Source: an uncultured Lachnospiraceae bacterium (GTDB lineage Bacteria; Bacillota; Clostridia; Lachnospirales; Lachnospiraceae). Taken from it: a stretch of 39,057 nucleotides of DNA. The position numbers and the translations under genes are program-made. Position 1 is the stretch's first letter, and each line of letters begins with the position of its first letter. Of this stretch, positions 7,487 to 14,945 are shown piece by piece. The DNA is taken from NCBI GenBank assembly GCA_947631605.1, contig CANRMC010000008.1, positions 1-39,057 on the forward strand. The letters run 5' to 3'. Under the pieces are notes generated by a model that was not told the origin of the DNA, searched no databases, and saw nothing but the letters and a program-made list of their open reading frames with translations.

Positions 7487-8986
7487 TCATGTCTTTTGGA
7501 GCTCCACGACATCGCCCTTCGTATCCGTCGTATCCAGTTCAAAATAGAAAACAACGCCGTCTTCGACATTATATACGCCGTAATCCTTTTTATGCGCCTT
7601 CATGGCGGCGGCAACAATGGAAAGCCCTATACCGGAACCGCCGTATTCTCTGGTTCTTGCAGCGTCCGCCTTATAAAACTTAATAAATACTTTATCAATG
7701 TCTTTATCGGCAATCGGCGTGCCCTCATTATAAACATTGACGCGTACCGTCTGCTCCTTCTGTTCCAGCCAGATACGGATCTTTCCATCTGGCTTTACAT
7801 AGTGAATAGCGTTCGTCAGGTAATTGGTGAATACCTGCTCCATCATAAATTCATCCGCCCATACATAGACCGGTCCCTCGGCTTCCAGAATCAGTTTCGC
7901 ACCGCTCTGTTCCAGCAGGATCGAGGAAGCATTGATAATATCCTGAAGAAATTCCGTCAGTTCGAACCGCTCGATCGTAATGTTGTCTTTTCCAAATTCC
8001 AGCTCGTTCAGATCGAGCAGCATACGGACAAGTCCGTTCATTTTATTTGCTTCATCCATGATAACATCCAAATAAAATTCTGCATTTTCAGGATCGTCAT
8101 TCACGTTATCTTTAAGTCCTTCCGCATAACCCTGGATCAGAGCGATCGGCGTTTTCAGTTCGTGCGATACATGCGACAGAAATTCCTTCCGCATCTCATC
8201 AATCTGGATTTTTTCCTCAATATCATTGGCAAGCTGGATATTCGCGAGCTTCAGACCGGAAATCGTCTGCTCCAGCTTCGTGGAAAGATCGTTCATACAG
8301 TTTCCGAGTTCGCCGATCTCATCTTTGGTATCAACCTTTACTCTGGCGTCAAAATCCAGATTTGTCATACGTTTCGCGATCTGCGCCATATTCCGGATCG
8401 GTCGGGAAAATACATTGCTGACTAACATGATAATGAGTCCGCCGATAAATACGAGGAAAAACGATACGATCACAAAAAGTTTCGTTACAAAATGAATACT
8501 GGTCTCAATCTGGGCGATCGGCGAACGGAGCAGGATAATATTTCCGTTATCCAGAAGCCCGATAAGATCATAATATCTTTCGTTAAAATTCTTATCGTCC
8601 GTAATGCGGATCTCATATTTTTCATTCTGGTCGAGAGCAGAAAAATCATAAGAGTTCATAATATTCCGGAGGCTTTCCGCCGCCCGCATATTCAGTTTTA
8701 CGGAAGAATAAATCTGAAAGGACTCCTGATCGATAATGAAGACGGTCGCACCCGACGGATTATCAATATAGCCGAACAAGTCGCCGAACTCCTCATCTTC
8801 AATCTCATCTTCTCTTTCAAGAAACAGCTTGTTGCAGGATTCATAAGTAAGAACCAGATTTTTCTTAACGTTATGAACAAAGAAATCCTCGATAAAATAG
8901 TTACAGATTGCCCATGAGGAAACAACCGTAACAATGGAGAAAATAACAACCATAAATGTGATTTTGATCCGAATCGAAAGTTTCAT
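7487..8986 (-). CDS. Membrane sensor histidine kinase
   Basis: The product (499 aa) is a class I sensor kinase. A membrane segment at residues 9-29 is followed by an extracytoplasmic sensor of about 135 residues (acidic, ERED EIEDEE near 57-66), then a second membrane segment at about 168-190 and a HAMP linker. The HisKA box FLSHVSHELKTPIALIQGY places the phospho-acceptor at His275. An HATPase domain follows with its N box (EQVFTNYLTNAIHYV), G1 box and the G2 motif YGGSGIGLSIV. It lies 14 bases downstream of the response regulator and is cotranscribed with it. The sensor region matches no ligand-binding family I recognise, so the signal is unknown; cell-envelope stress is a common job for this architecture but is inference only. 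Confidence 0.93.
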   Translation of the reverse strand: MKLSIRIKITFMVVIFSIVTVVSSWAICNYFIEDFFVHNVKKNLVLTYESCNKLFLEREDEIEDEEFGDLFGYIDNPSGATVFIIDQESFQIYSSVKLNMRAAESLRNIMNSYDFSALDQNEKYEIRITDDKNFNERYYDLIGLLDNGNIILLRSPIAQIETSIHFVTKLFVIVSFFLVFIGGLIIMLVSNVFSRPIRNMAQIAKRMTNLDFDARVKVDTKDEIGELGNCMNDLSTKLEQTISGLKLANIQLANDIEEKIQIDEMRKEFLSHVSHELKTPIALIQGYAEGLKDNVNDDPENAEFYLDVIMDEANKMNGLVRMLLDLNELEFGKDNITIERFELTEFLQDIINASSILLEQSGAKLILEAEGPVYVWADEFMMEQVFTNYLTNAIHYVKPDGKIRIWLEQKEQTVRVNVYNEGTPIADKDIDKVFIKFYKADAARTREYGGSGIGLSIVAAAMKAHKKDYGVYNVEDGVVFYFELDTTDTKGDVVELQKT

Positions 8987-9000
8987 ACCTTACAACCTTT

Positions 9001-9675
9001 TTACACTTCAAATTTATAACCGAATCCCCAGATAGTTTTGATATAGGAGCCTTTATCTCCCAGCTTCGCGCGCAGCTTCTTCACATGGGTATCAATGGTA
9101 CGGGCATCGCCGAAATAATCATAATTCCATACATTATTCAGAATCCTTTCCCTTGGAAGCGCAACTCCCTGATTTACGATAAAATAATTCAAAAGTTCAA
9201 ATTCCTTATAACTAAGCTCAATCTCTTTTCCGTCTACCGTTACGCTGTGAGCAGACAGGTCGATACAGATACCGCCGGCTTCAACGCGCGACTCCGCCTG
9301 AGAAATATTGCTTCTCCGCAAAACCGCCTCCACTCTGGCAACCAGTATCTTCGGGCTGAACGGTTTTGTGATATATTCATCAATTCCAAGAGCAAACCCT
9401 TTTAATTCGTCCGGTTCACTGGATTTCGCAGTCAGCATGATGATCGGAACCTGTGACAGCTTCCGGATCTGCGCGCTGGCTTCATATCCGTCCATATTCG
9501 GCATCATAACATCCATGATGATCAGGGAAATATTCTTGATAGAAACAAATCTGTCAAACGCTTCTTCCCCGTCTTTTGCTTCAATGACCGTATATCCGCT
9601 CCGCACCAGATAATCTTTCACCAATTTCCGCATTCTTGGCTCATCATCTACTACCATAATCTTAATATCTTCCAT
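9001..9675 (-). CDS. OmpR/PhoB-family response regulator
   Basis: This DNA-binding regulator (224 aa) is paired with the histidine kinase just downstream. The receiver domain has the acidic pair (MVVDDEPRMRKL), the phospho-acceptor aspartate in LIIMDVMMPNMDG near residue 51, the conserved Thr (IIMLTAKS) and Lys (EYITKPFSP). The C-terminal winged helix has LSYKEFELLNYF and the recognition-helix segment TIDTHVKKLRAKLG, ending IKTIWGFGYKFEV. The ATG at 9675 follows GGAGG by eight bases; the ATG at 9690 would place that site inside the gene. Its targets cannot be read from the sequence. Confidence 0.95.
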   Translation of the reverse strand: MEDIKIMVVDDEPRMRKLVKDYLVRSGYTVIEAKDGEEAFDRFVSIKNISLIIMDVMMPNMDGYEASAQIRKLSQVPIIMLTAKSSEPDELKGFALGIDEYITKPFSPKILVARVEAVLRRSNISQAESRVEAGGICIDLSAHSVTVDGKEIELSYKEFELLNYFIVNQGVALPRERILNNVWNYDYFGDARTIDTHVKKLRAKLGDKGSYIKTIWGFGYKFEV

Positions 9676-9770
9676 CTTATGAACCTCCATTCATTCTATC
9701 ACCCGTTTTACATCAAGCATAACAGATGAGTTTGATAAAACTGTGAAATCCGTAAAAAAAATCCGTCAAG

Positions 9771-9801
9771 AAAAAACAGGGTGCATACCATACGCACCCT
9801 G
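9771..9801 (-). terminator. Rho-independent terminator of the lipoprotein gene
   Basis: On the minus strand CAGGGTGC / GCACCCTG (9794-9801 and 9777-9784) form a perfect eight-base stem with a nine-base loop, followed directly by six T. It separates the lipoprotein gene from the two-component genes. Confidence 0.9.
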
Positions 9802-9814
9802 CATTTTATTTTTT

Positions 9815-10393
9815 CTATTCAACCGCCGGTTCTGCGGCTCCGGCGTCGCCTGCTGTCGCCATGTCCAGCATGGTAAAACTTCCGTTGATCGTAATTCCGT
9901 ACTGGTCGCACAAAGATTTCAGCGCTTCTTCATATTGACGCATATAAGATTCTGAAATTGAAATTTTCTCCTGCGCACTGTCCAGTAATGTCATATCTCC
10001 GTTCTTCAATGCGCTGATCACATCCTGCATAGCGCCATACTGGTTCTGCGCGCATTGCTGATAAAGCGTTTTCAGATTAGTTACTTCCGGCGTCGTCACC
10101 ACTAAAGCCTCAAGATTATGAAGGTAGATCTCATAATCTACAATTGCTGTTCCTTCAAGAGAAGAAAGCCATGTTTCGGAATCCATACCGGCGCCTTCTT
10201 CAAAATATTGGTTATATAAGGATACTGCGGAATCCCGCTCTGCGGAAATGGACGGCAGATCCTCGTTTACAAATTTTACAACTTCTTCTTTCAGAGCCGT
10301 ATCATCTTTTGACGAATCCTCTTTCTTGCCGCACGCTGCAACAGAAAGAACCATAAGAACTGTCAAAAATAATGCATATATCTTTTTCTTCAT
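9815..10393 (-). CDS. Putative lipoprotein
   Basis: The product (192 aa) opens MKKKIYALFLTVLMVLSVAACGKK: a short basic n-region, a hydrophobic core and the lipobox VAAC, so I predict a lipid-modified protein on the outer face of the membrane. The mature part is an acidic, mostly helical domain (VKFVNEDLPSISAERDSAVSLYNQYF, then two further amphipathic helices) with no enzymatic motif. AAGGAG stands seven bases before the ATG at 10393; a longer upstream in-frame start would overlap the trmD end and lose the signal peptide. It has its own promoter inside the trmD 3' end and a strong terminator, so it is a single-gene unit. Family unknown. Confidence 0.8.
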   Translation of the reverse strand: MKKKIYALFLTVLMVLSVAACGKKEDSSKDDTALKEEVVKFVNEDLPSISAERDSAVSLYNQYFEEGAGMDSETWLSSLEGTAIVDYEIYLHNLEALVVTTPEVTNLKTLYQQCAQNQYGAMQDVISALKNGDMTLLDSAQEKISISESYMRQYEEALKSLCDQYGITINGSFTMLDMATAGDAGAAEPAVE

Positions 10394-10435
10394 TTTTATT
10401 CTCCTTAATCTAATGTACGATATAACCTGTTTCTG

Positions 10436-10464
10436 ATTATACATCATTCTTCCGGAAATGTGAA
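10436..10464 (-). promoter_or_regulatory. Sigma-A promoter for the lipoprotein gene
   Basis: TTCACA (10459-10464) and TATAAT (10436-10441) on the minus strand are 17 bases apart and overlap the last codons and stop of trmD. Confidence 0.65.
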
Positions 10465-11204
10465 TCCCTTCTTTTTTCTTCCATATACTTCTCATATAGA
10501 TCCGGACGTTTCTCCTTCGTCCGTTCCAGAGACATCTGATGCCGCCATTCCGCTATTTTTGCATGATGTCCGGAAAGAAGCACCTCCGGAACCTTTTTTC
10601 CCATAAATTCCTCCGGTCTTGTATACTGCGGATATTCCAGAAGACCGTCATAAAAAGTTTCATAAACTGCGCTGTCATCGCTTCCCAAAACTCCCGGAAC
10701 CAGCCGGGAGACAGCATCGATGATCGTCATCGCCGGGAGCTCGCCGCCTGTCAATACGTAATCGCCAATGGATACTTCCTCATCTACGATCATTTCCAGC
10801 ACCCGCTCATCAATACCCTCATAATGGCCGCAGAGTAAAACCAGAGACTCTTCTCCGGACAGGCGTTTCGCCATATTCTGGTTAAAACAAGTTCCCTGCG
10901 GGGACATATATAAAACATGCGGCTTTTTTACGGTATTATCTGTTCCTGCTATGGTCTGCTTTTCGGAAATCCTTCTCAAAATATCCTGATACGCCAGATA
11001 AACCGGTTCAGCCTGCATCAGCATACCGGAACCGCCTCCGTAGACATAATCATCTACATGCTTATATTTATTTTGTGCAAAATCGCGGATATTAACAGTC
11101 TCAATCTGAATAAATCCGTTTTCTACTGCCCGGCCGGTAATGCTTTCCGACATTACATTTTGTATCATTTCCGGAAACAGCGTCATTACATAAAAATGCA
11201 TCAT
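10437..11204 (-). CDS. trmD: tRNA (guanine-N1)-methyltransferase
   Basis: TrmD methylates N1 of G37 in tRNAs reading CUN, CCN and CGG codons, preventing +1 frameshifting. At 255 residues it has typical length. It begins MHFYVMTLFPEMI and has the SPOUT trefoil-knot SAM site in LLCGHYEGIDERV and YVLTGGELPAMTIID. The C-terminal domain has the helix motif for tRNA recognition (SGHHAKIAEWRHQMSLERT). Its start overlaps the rimM stop by four bases (ATGA), indicating translational coupling. rplS, which often follows trmD in Firmicutes, is absent here; a lipoprotein gene with its own promoter follows. Confidence 0.96.
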   Translation of the reverse strand: MMHFYVMTLFPEMIQNVMSESITGRAVENGFIQIETVNIRDFAQNKYKHVDDYVYGGGSGMLMQAEPVYLAYQDILRRISEKQTIAGTDNTVKKPHVLYMSPQGTCFNQNMAKRLSGEESLVLLCGHYEGIDERVLEMIVDEEVSIGDYVLTGGELPAMTIIDAVSRLVPGVLGSDDSAVYETFYDGLLEYPQYTRPEEFMGKKVPEVLLSGHHAKIAEWRHQMSLERTKEKRPDLYEKYMEEKRRDSHFRKNDV

Positions 11205-11710
11205 TCCAGCATACCTCTCATTAATTTAACCGTTACACGTTTTTTTTCGGTATCGATTTCCAATACGCACTCCGGTATGACCGGGATCAGGATCTCTTTT
11301 CCTTCTTCCGTCCGGACAGAATATACATCGTTTGCGCCAGTAAAAAGCACATCTGTCAAAATGCCCAGCTTATTCCCGTTTTCCTCATATACTTCCGCAT
11401 CCAGTATATCTGCGATGTAATACTCATTTTCTTCCAGCGGTATGGCGTCCTCGCGCTTTACATATATTTCACACTGCCGGAGTCCCTCTACCTGTTCGAT
11501 CGTATCAAATTCCTGAAATCCAAGAATTACCATATTCTTAAAGAAACGACAGCTTTTCTTTTCCACTTCAATATCTTTTTCTTTTGTACGGATATAACAC
11601 TTTTTTAAATCTTTGAAGCGAGCCGGTTCTTCTGTCGTCGGAAAAACCTTGACCTCGCCTTTCAGTCCGTGCGTCGTCGCTATGACGCCGATTCGAAACA
11701 TATCTTCCAA
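11201..11710 (-). CDS. rimM: 16S rRNA processing protein RimM
   Basis: RimM binds ribosomal protein S19 and helps mature the 30S head. The 169-residue protein has the RimM N-terminal barrel (FRIGVIATTHGLKGEVKVFPTT) and the C-terminal PRC-barrel (YYIADILDAEVYEENGNKLGILTDVL). Initiation is probably at TTG (11710-11708): AGGAG lies nine bases upstream of it, while the next ATG (11701) would be 18 bases away. It follows khpA after a 78-base gap holding a hairpin (11747-11770) and overlaps trmD. Confidence 0.94.
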   Translation of the reverse strand: MEDMFRIGVIATTHGLKGEVKVFPTTEEPARFKDLKKCYIRTKEKDIEVEKKSCRFFKNMVILGFQEFDTIEQVEGLRQCEIYVKREDAIPLEENEYYIADILDAEVYEENGNKLGILTDVLFTGANDVYSVRTEEGKEILIPVIPECVLEIDTEKKRVTVKLMRGMLE

Positions 11711-11746
11711 TTATTATTTCTCCTGATAATGCTCATTCCGAAAACA

Positions 11747-11770
11747 AGTCGTGGCTAAAAAACCACGACT
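11747..11770 (-). terminator. Intra-operon hairpin between khpA and rimM
   Basis: AGTCGTGG (11747-11754) and CCACGACT (11763-11770) form a perfect eight-base stem with an eight-base loop, followed on the minus strand by TGTTTTC. The T tract is short, so it could be a leaky terminator or an RNA-processing site that lowers rimM-trmD expression relative to rpsP. Confidence 0.55.
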
Positions 11771-11788
11771 CATTTTTGAATGATCTCG

Positions 11789-12016
11789 TTATTTGATATC
11801 TACGATAACTTTCTTATCACCCTTTGAGGATGCAGCCTTTACTACGGTCCGGATTGATTTTGCAATCCGCCCCTGTTTGCCGATTACTTTCCCCATATCA
11901 TCCGGTGCAACCTTTAGTTCGATTGTAACGGTATCGCCGTCAGTTGTCTCTGTTACAACAACCTCATCCGGATAATCAACAAGGGATTTTGCAATGATCT
12001 CTACTAACTCCTTCAT
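11789..12016 (-). CDS. khpA: KH-domain RNA-binding protein KhpA
   Basis: This 75-residue protein is a single KH domain with the GxxG-type loop VIGKQGRIAKSIRTVV, formerly called YlqC. In other Firmicutes KhpA pairs with KhpB (Jag) to bind RNA and influence cell division and length. It lies in its conserved place between rpsP and rimM. AAGGGAGGT precedes the ATG at 12016. Confidence 0.93.
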   Translation of the reverse strand: MKELVEIIAKSLVDYPDEVVVTETTDGDTVTIELKVAPDDMGKVIGKQGRIAKSIRTVVKAASSKGDKKVIVDIK

Positions 12017-12037
12017 TACGAAGCACCTCCCTTGGTG

Positions 12038-12283
12038 TTATTTCTCGATACCTGCCTGCTTTAATAACTTTGCAACAGTCTCTGTCGGCTGTGCGCCGGT
12101 TGCAAGCCATTTCTTTGCTGCTTCCGCATCAATCTTGATCACGCTTGGGTCCTGATTTGGGTCGTAAGTTCCGATTTCATCAATAAATCTACCGTCTCTC
12201 GGCGATCTGGAATCAGCAACGATTACTCTATAAAAAGGATGCTTTTTATACCCCATTCTTCTTAATCTGATCTTTACTGCCAT
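12038..12283 (-). CDS. rpsP: 30S ribosomal protein S16
   Basis: S16 is a small 30S assembly protein. The 81-residue product begins [20 protein letters not shown] and contains the conserved [28 protein letters not shown] precedes the ATG. It sits between ffh and khpA, the usual order. Confidence 0.97.
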   Translation of the reverse strand: MAVKIRLRRMGYKKHPFYRVIVADSRSPRDGRFIDEIGTYDPNQDPSVIKIDAEAAKKWLATGAQPTETVAKLLKQAGIEK

Positions 12284-12332
12284 AATGACACCTCCTTGTA
12301 TTTTTTATTATCTATAATAGTGTAACCTATTA

Positions 12333-13670
12333 TCATAATCCAAAGGGAAGTTTAAATCCCCGTCTCTTGCCGCCCATCATGCCTGAAACCTGCTTCATCA
12401 TCTTTCTGGACTGCTCAAACTGCTTCAAAAAGCGGTTCACTTCACTGATATCCACACCTGCTCCCTTTGCGATCCGGTTCTTCCGGCTCGGATTCAGGAT
12501 GTTCGGATTGCTTCTTTCTTCCTTCGTCATGGAATAAATGATGGCTCTCGGCTTTTCCATGGCGCTTTCGTCTACTTCCACGTCTTTCAGCTTACCGCCC
12601 ATGCCCGGCAGCATTTTCAGAATATCATTCATGCCGCCCATCTTTTCCATCTGGTCCATCTGGTCCAAAAAGTCATTGAAATCAAAAGAGGCTTTCCGAA
12701 GCTTCTGCTCCATTTCCTTTGCCTTTTCTTCATCAATGGCATTCTGCGCTTTCTCGATCAGGCTCTCGACATCCCCCATGCCTAGGATCCGGCTTGCCAT
12801 GCGGTCCGGATAAAACATTTCCAGGTCCGTAAGCTTCTCGCCCATACCGGCATAAAGAATCGGTTTTCCGGTGACTGCCTTAATGGAAAGGGCCGCACCG
12901 CCTCTCGTATCGCCGTCCAGTTTGGTAAGTATGACGCCGTCGATCCCGACTTTTTCCTGAAAACTGGATGCTACGTTCACCGCATCCTGACCTGTCATGG
13001 AATCCACAGTGAGAAGTGTATAAGTAACATTTATCTCATCCTTGATTTCCTGAAGCTCCGCCATCATATCTTCATCAACATGAAGCCTTCCGGCAGTATC
13101 AATGAAAACAAGGTTGATATCATTTTTATCCGCATGGGAAAGAGCCGCTTTTACAATATCCACCGGCTTATGCTCGGTTCCCATGGAAAAGACGGGAACT
13201 CCCACTTTTTCACCGTTGATTTCCAACTGCTTTATCGCAGCCGGCCGGTAAATATCGCAGGCAACCAGAAGACATTTCTTTCCTTTATTCTTAAACTGTC
13301 CGGCAAGTTTCGCGGCAGTGGTCGTTTTACCGGCGCCCTGAAGACCGCACATCATAATGACTGTGATCTCATTGGAAGGCAGGAGTTTTAATTCCGTCAC
13401 ATCGGAACCCATCAGGGTAACCATTTCTTCTTTTACGATCTTGATTACCATCTGCCCCGGATTCAGTCCCTTCAGGACTTCCTCACCCACTGCGCGTTCA
13501 CTGACGGAATTGATGAACTGTTTTACTACTTTGAAGTTTACGTCCGCCTCCAGAAGCGCGCGTTTTACTTCCTTCATTGCCTCTTTGACGTCGTCCTCCG
13601 TCAAAGTACCCTTGCTGCGGAGTTTCTTAAAAACATTTTGTAATTTATCGCTCAAGCTGTCAAAAGCCAT
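12333..13670 (-). CDS. ffh: Signal recognition particle protein Ffh
   Basis: Ffh is the GTPase of the signal recognition particle, targeting nascent membrane proteins to FtsY with the 4.5S RNA. The 445 residues comprise the N domain (SDKLQNVFKKLRSKGTLTE), the G domain (P loop GLQGAGKTTTAAKLAG, DTAGRL, TKLDGDTRGGAAL) and a Met-rich M domain ending with RKMMKQVSGMMGGKRRGF. It follows ylxM by 29 bases. A GGGGG element serves as the ribosome binding site. Confidence 0.98.
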   Translation of the reverse strand: MAFDSLSDKLQNVFKKLRSKGTLTEDDVKEAMKEVKRALLEADVNFKVVKQFINSVSERAVGEEVLKGLNPGQMVIKIVKEEMVTLMGSDVTELKLLPSNEITVIMMCGLQGAGKTTTAAKLAGQFKNKGKKCLLVACDIYRPAAIKQLEINGEKVGVPVFSMGTEHKPVDIVKAALSHADKNDINLVFIDTAGRLHVDEDMMAELQEIKDEINVTYTLLTVDSMTGQDAVNVASSFQEKVGIDGVILTKLDGDTRGGAALSIKAVTGKPILYAGMGEKLTDLEMFYPDRMASRILGMGDVESLIEKAQNAIDEEKAKEMEQKLRKASFDFNDFLDQMDQMEKMGGMNDILKMLPGMGGKLKDVEVDESAMEKPRAIIYSMTKEERSNPNILNPSRKNRIAKGAGVDISEVNRFLKQFEQSRKMMKQVSGMMGGKRRGFKLPFGL

Positions 13671-13699
13671 TCCAATTACCCCCGGAATCTGTCGAAATT

Positions 13700-14056
13700 T
13701 TAAAACTCCTGAAAAATCTCTTCGGATTTTTCCAATATCTCATCGATATATCGATCCAGTGCCTTATCGCGGTTTTCCGATTTTACCGCTTCCGTAAGCG
13801 CCGCTATTTCCTGCATCTTTTCCTTTGCCGCAAGAAATTTCTGCACCAGATTCAGCTTCTCCTCATACTCCTCCAATATTTTATCACAGCGTTTTACAAT
13901 ATCGTATACGCCCTGTCTGGAGGTGCCGTTCAGTCTGGCGATTTCGGAATATGATAAATCATTTACCACAACTTCTTCGTATATATTCTTCTGATGGTCA
14001 GTCAATAATTCTCCGTAAAAGTCATAAAGCATTGACTGCCTGACTATCTTTTCCAT
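13700..14056 (-). CDS. ylxM: YlxM/p13-type helix-turn-helix protein
   Basis: The product (118 aa) belongs to the YlxM family, small helical proteins nearly always encoded before ffh and thought to act with the SRP pathway. The helix-turn-helix (LSYSEIARLNGTSRQGVYDIV) near residues 33-55 resembles sigma-70 region 4. A C-terminal helix with charged residues follows. It is the first gene of the SRP/ribosome-maturation operon, with the promoter at 14097-14125. The ribosome binding site is a modest AGAGG six bases before the ATG. Confidence 0.9.
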   Translation of the reverse strand: MEKIVRQSMLYDFYGELLTDHQKNIYEEVVVNDLSYSEIARLNGTSRQGVYDIVKRCDKILEEYEEKLNLVQKFLAAKEKMQEIAALTEAVKSENRDKALDRYIDEILEKSEEIFQEF

Positions 14057-14096
14057 TTCATACCTCTGTTAAGTAGTTATTCTTTACAACTTCTGT

Positions 14097-14125
14097 ATCA
14101 TACAATGGTATTTCTTTCTTGTCAA
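14097..14125 (-). promoter_or_regulatory. Near-consensus sigma-A promoter of the ylxM-ffh operon
   Basis: TTGACA (14120-14125) and TATGAT (14097-14102) on the minus strand have a 17-base spacer. Transcription should begin about 33 bases before the ylxM ATG. A-rich repeats sit just upstream and could act as an UP-like element. Confidence 0.85.
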
Positions 14126-14129
14126 GTAT

Positions 14130-14194
14130 TTTTTCTTTACGTTCTTTATGTTCTTTTTTCTTTACGTCCTTGTTTTCTTTCTTTTTCTTTACGT
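14130..14194. repeat. A/T-rich imperfect direct repeats upstream of the ylxM promoter
   Basis: The octamer CTTTACGT occurs at 14135-14142, 14160-14167 and 14187-14194, with a variant CTTTATGT at 14144-14151. The copies are preceded by T5-T6 runs on the plus strand (A tracts on the minus strand). Copy spacing is about 25-27 bases. It lies between the stop of the sce7726-like gene and the promoter. Confidence 0.6.
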
Positions 14195-14806
14195 TCTTCT
14201 CTTTCTTCTGCGGCGTTTTACCCGGACGCCTTTTTTGGTTTTTCGGAACCGGACCGCAGTTTTTTCTTCATCAAATATGGTATAGTCCCGTTCAAATAAG
14301 GTATCGGTGATCTGCTTCATCAGAAGATCCGGCTCGATTTTAAGCAGAAGTTTATCCTGCACGAATTTTTTGCTCTTCTCCCGATATTTCGGCAGACTGT
14401 TGATTTCCAACAGCCGGTTCAGCTCCATACGCCAAAGGAGAAGGATCTGATACTCCATTTTTACATTCGGGCATACCTCTGCTTCACGCTCCACAGTAAC
14501 CGACTGATCCGAGACGCAGATAATCCCCCAATAATCCGGAATATGCTCTCCTACATGGGCTAAATGGCTGGCGCCTACTACAACGTAGCAATAGTTGCAG
14601 AATTTCTCATAATCTTTGGTCTGGGATTTCAGGCGCGCATAGGTGTCGCTGTCCGATTTGATCTCAAAGCCCGCGATAGCGCCGTCCAAAACGCCCAGTA
14701 CATCGGCTCTGGAACCCATGATGATCTTTTCTTCGATCGTCCTGATCTTTCCGAAATATTCATCCAAAAAGTCAAACAAAGGCTCCCGCATATCTTTATC
14801 CAGCAT
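14189..14806 (-). CDS. sce7726-like putative PD-(D/E)XK nuclease-fold protein
   Basis: The product (205 aa) resembles the sce7726 family. It has an N-terminal MREPLFDFLDEYF, then GSRADVLGVLD and GFEIKSDSDTYARLKSQ, with a D...ExK arrangement expected of a restriction-endonuclease-like fold, followed by YCYVVVGASH. These are known features of the family; nuclease activity is inferred. The C-terminus is very basic (KRRRRKRRT). The ATG at 14806 has AAGGA seven bases upstream, so I prefer it to the ATG at 14821. The minus-one frame stays open well past the stop, almost to ylxM (see findings). A promoter lies at 14845-14873. Confidence 0.7.
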   Translation of the reverse strand: MLDKDMREPLFDFLDEYFGKIRTIEEKIIMGSRADVLGVLDGAIAGFEIKSDSDTYARLKSQTKDYEKFCNYCYVVVGASHLAHVGEHIPDYWGIICVSDQSVTVEREAEVCPNVKMEYQILLLWRMELNRLLEINSLPKYREKSKKFVQDKLLLKIEPDLLMKQITDTLFERDYTIFDEEKTAVRFRKTKKGVRVKRRRRKRRT

Positions 14807-14844
14807 TTTCTTTTCCTTCATCTGTTCTGTATTTTATCTATTTT

Positions 14845-14873
14845 ATTAAACACCGCTTGGTAAAAATATTCAA
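14845..14873 (-). promoter_or_regulatory. Possible sigma-A promoter for the sce7726-like gene
   Basis: TTGAAT (14868-14873) and TTTAAT (14845-14850) on the minus strand are separated by 17 bases. Confidence 0.5.
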
Positions 14874-14906
14874 GCACCTTTTTTAGGTCTATTTTTCTTT
14901 TCCTTC

Positions 14907-14945
14907 GCATAGGTTTTAAGTAAAAAGATTTGGAAAAACCTATGC
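14907..14945 (+). promoter_or_regulatory. Hairpin spanning the start of the SpoIID-like gene
   Basis: GCATAGGTTTT (14907-14917) and AAAACCTATGC (14935-14945) are perfect 11-base inverted repeats around a 17-base loop. The right arm contains the ATG at 14942-14944, so in RNA the start codon would be paired. The flanking three bases also match if one base is bulged. It may instead be a protein-binding site between divergent genes. Confidence 0.55.

Noticed and set aside
7439..8425. Long plus-strand open frame of 328 codons opposite the histidine kinase
   Set aside because: It is antisense to a kinase with all motifs intact, shows no family features and is rich in residues typical of reversed codons.
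14130..14194. Spaced octamer repeats as a possible CRISPR array
   Set aside because: Repeats are only eight bases, spacing varies and the spacers are low-complexity; no cas genes are near.
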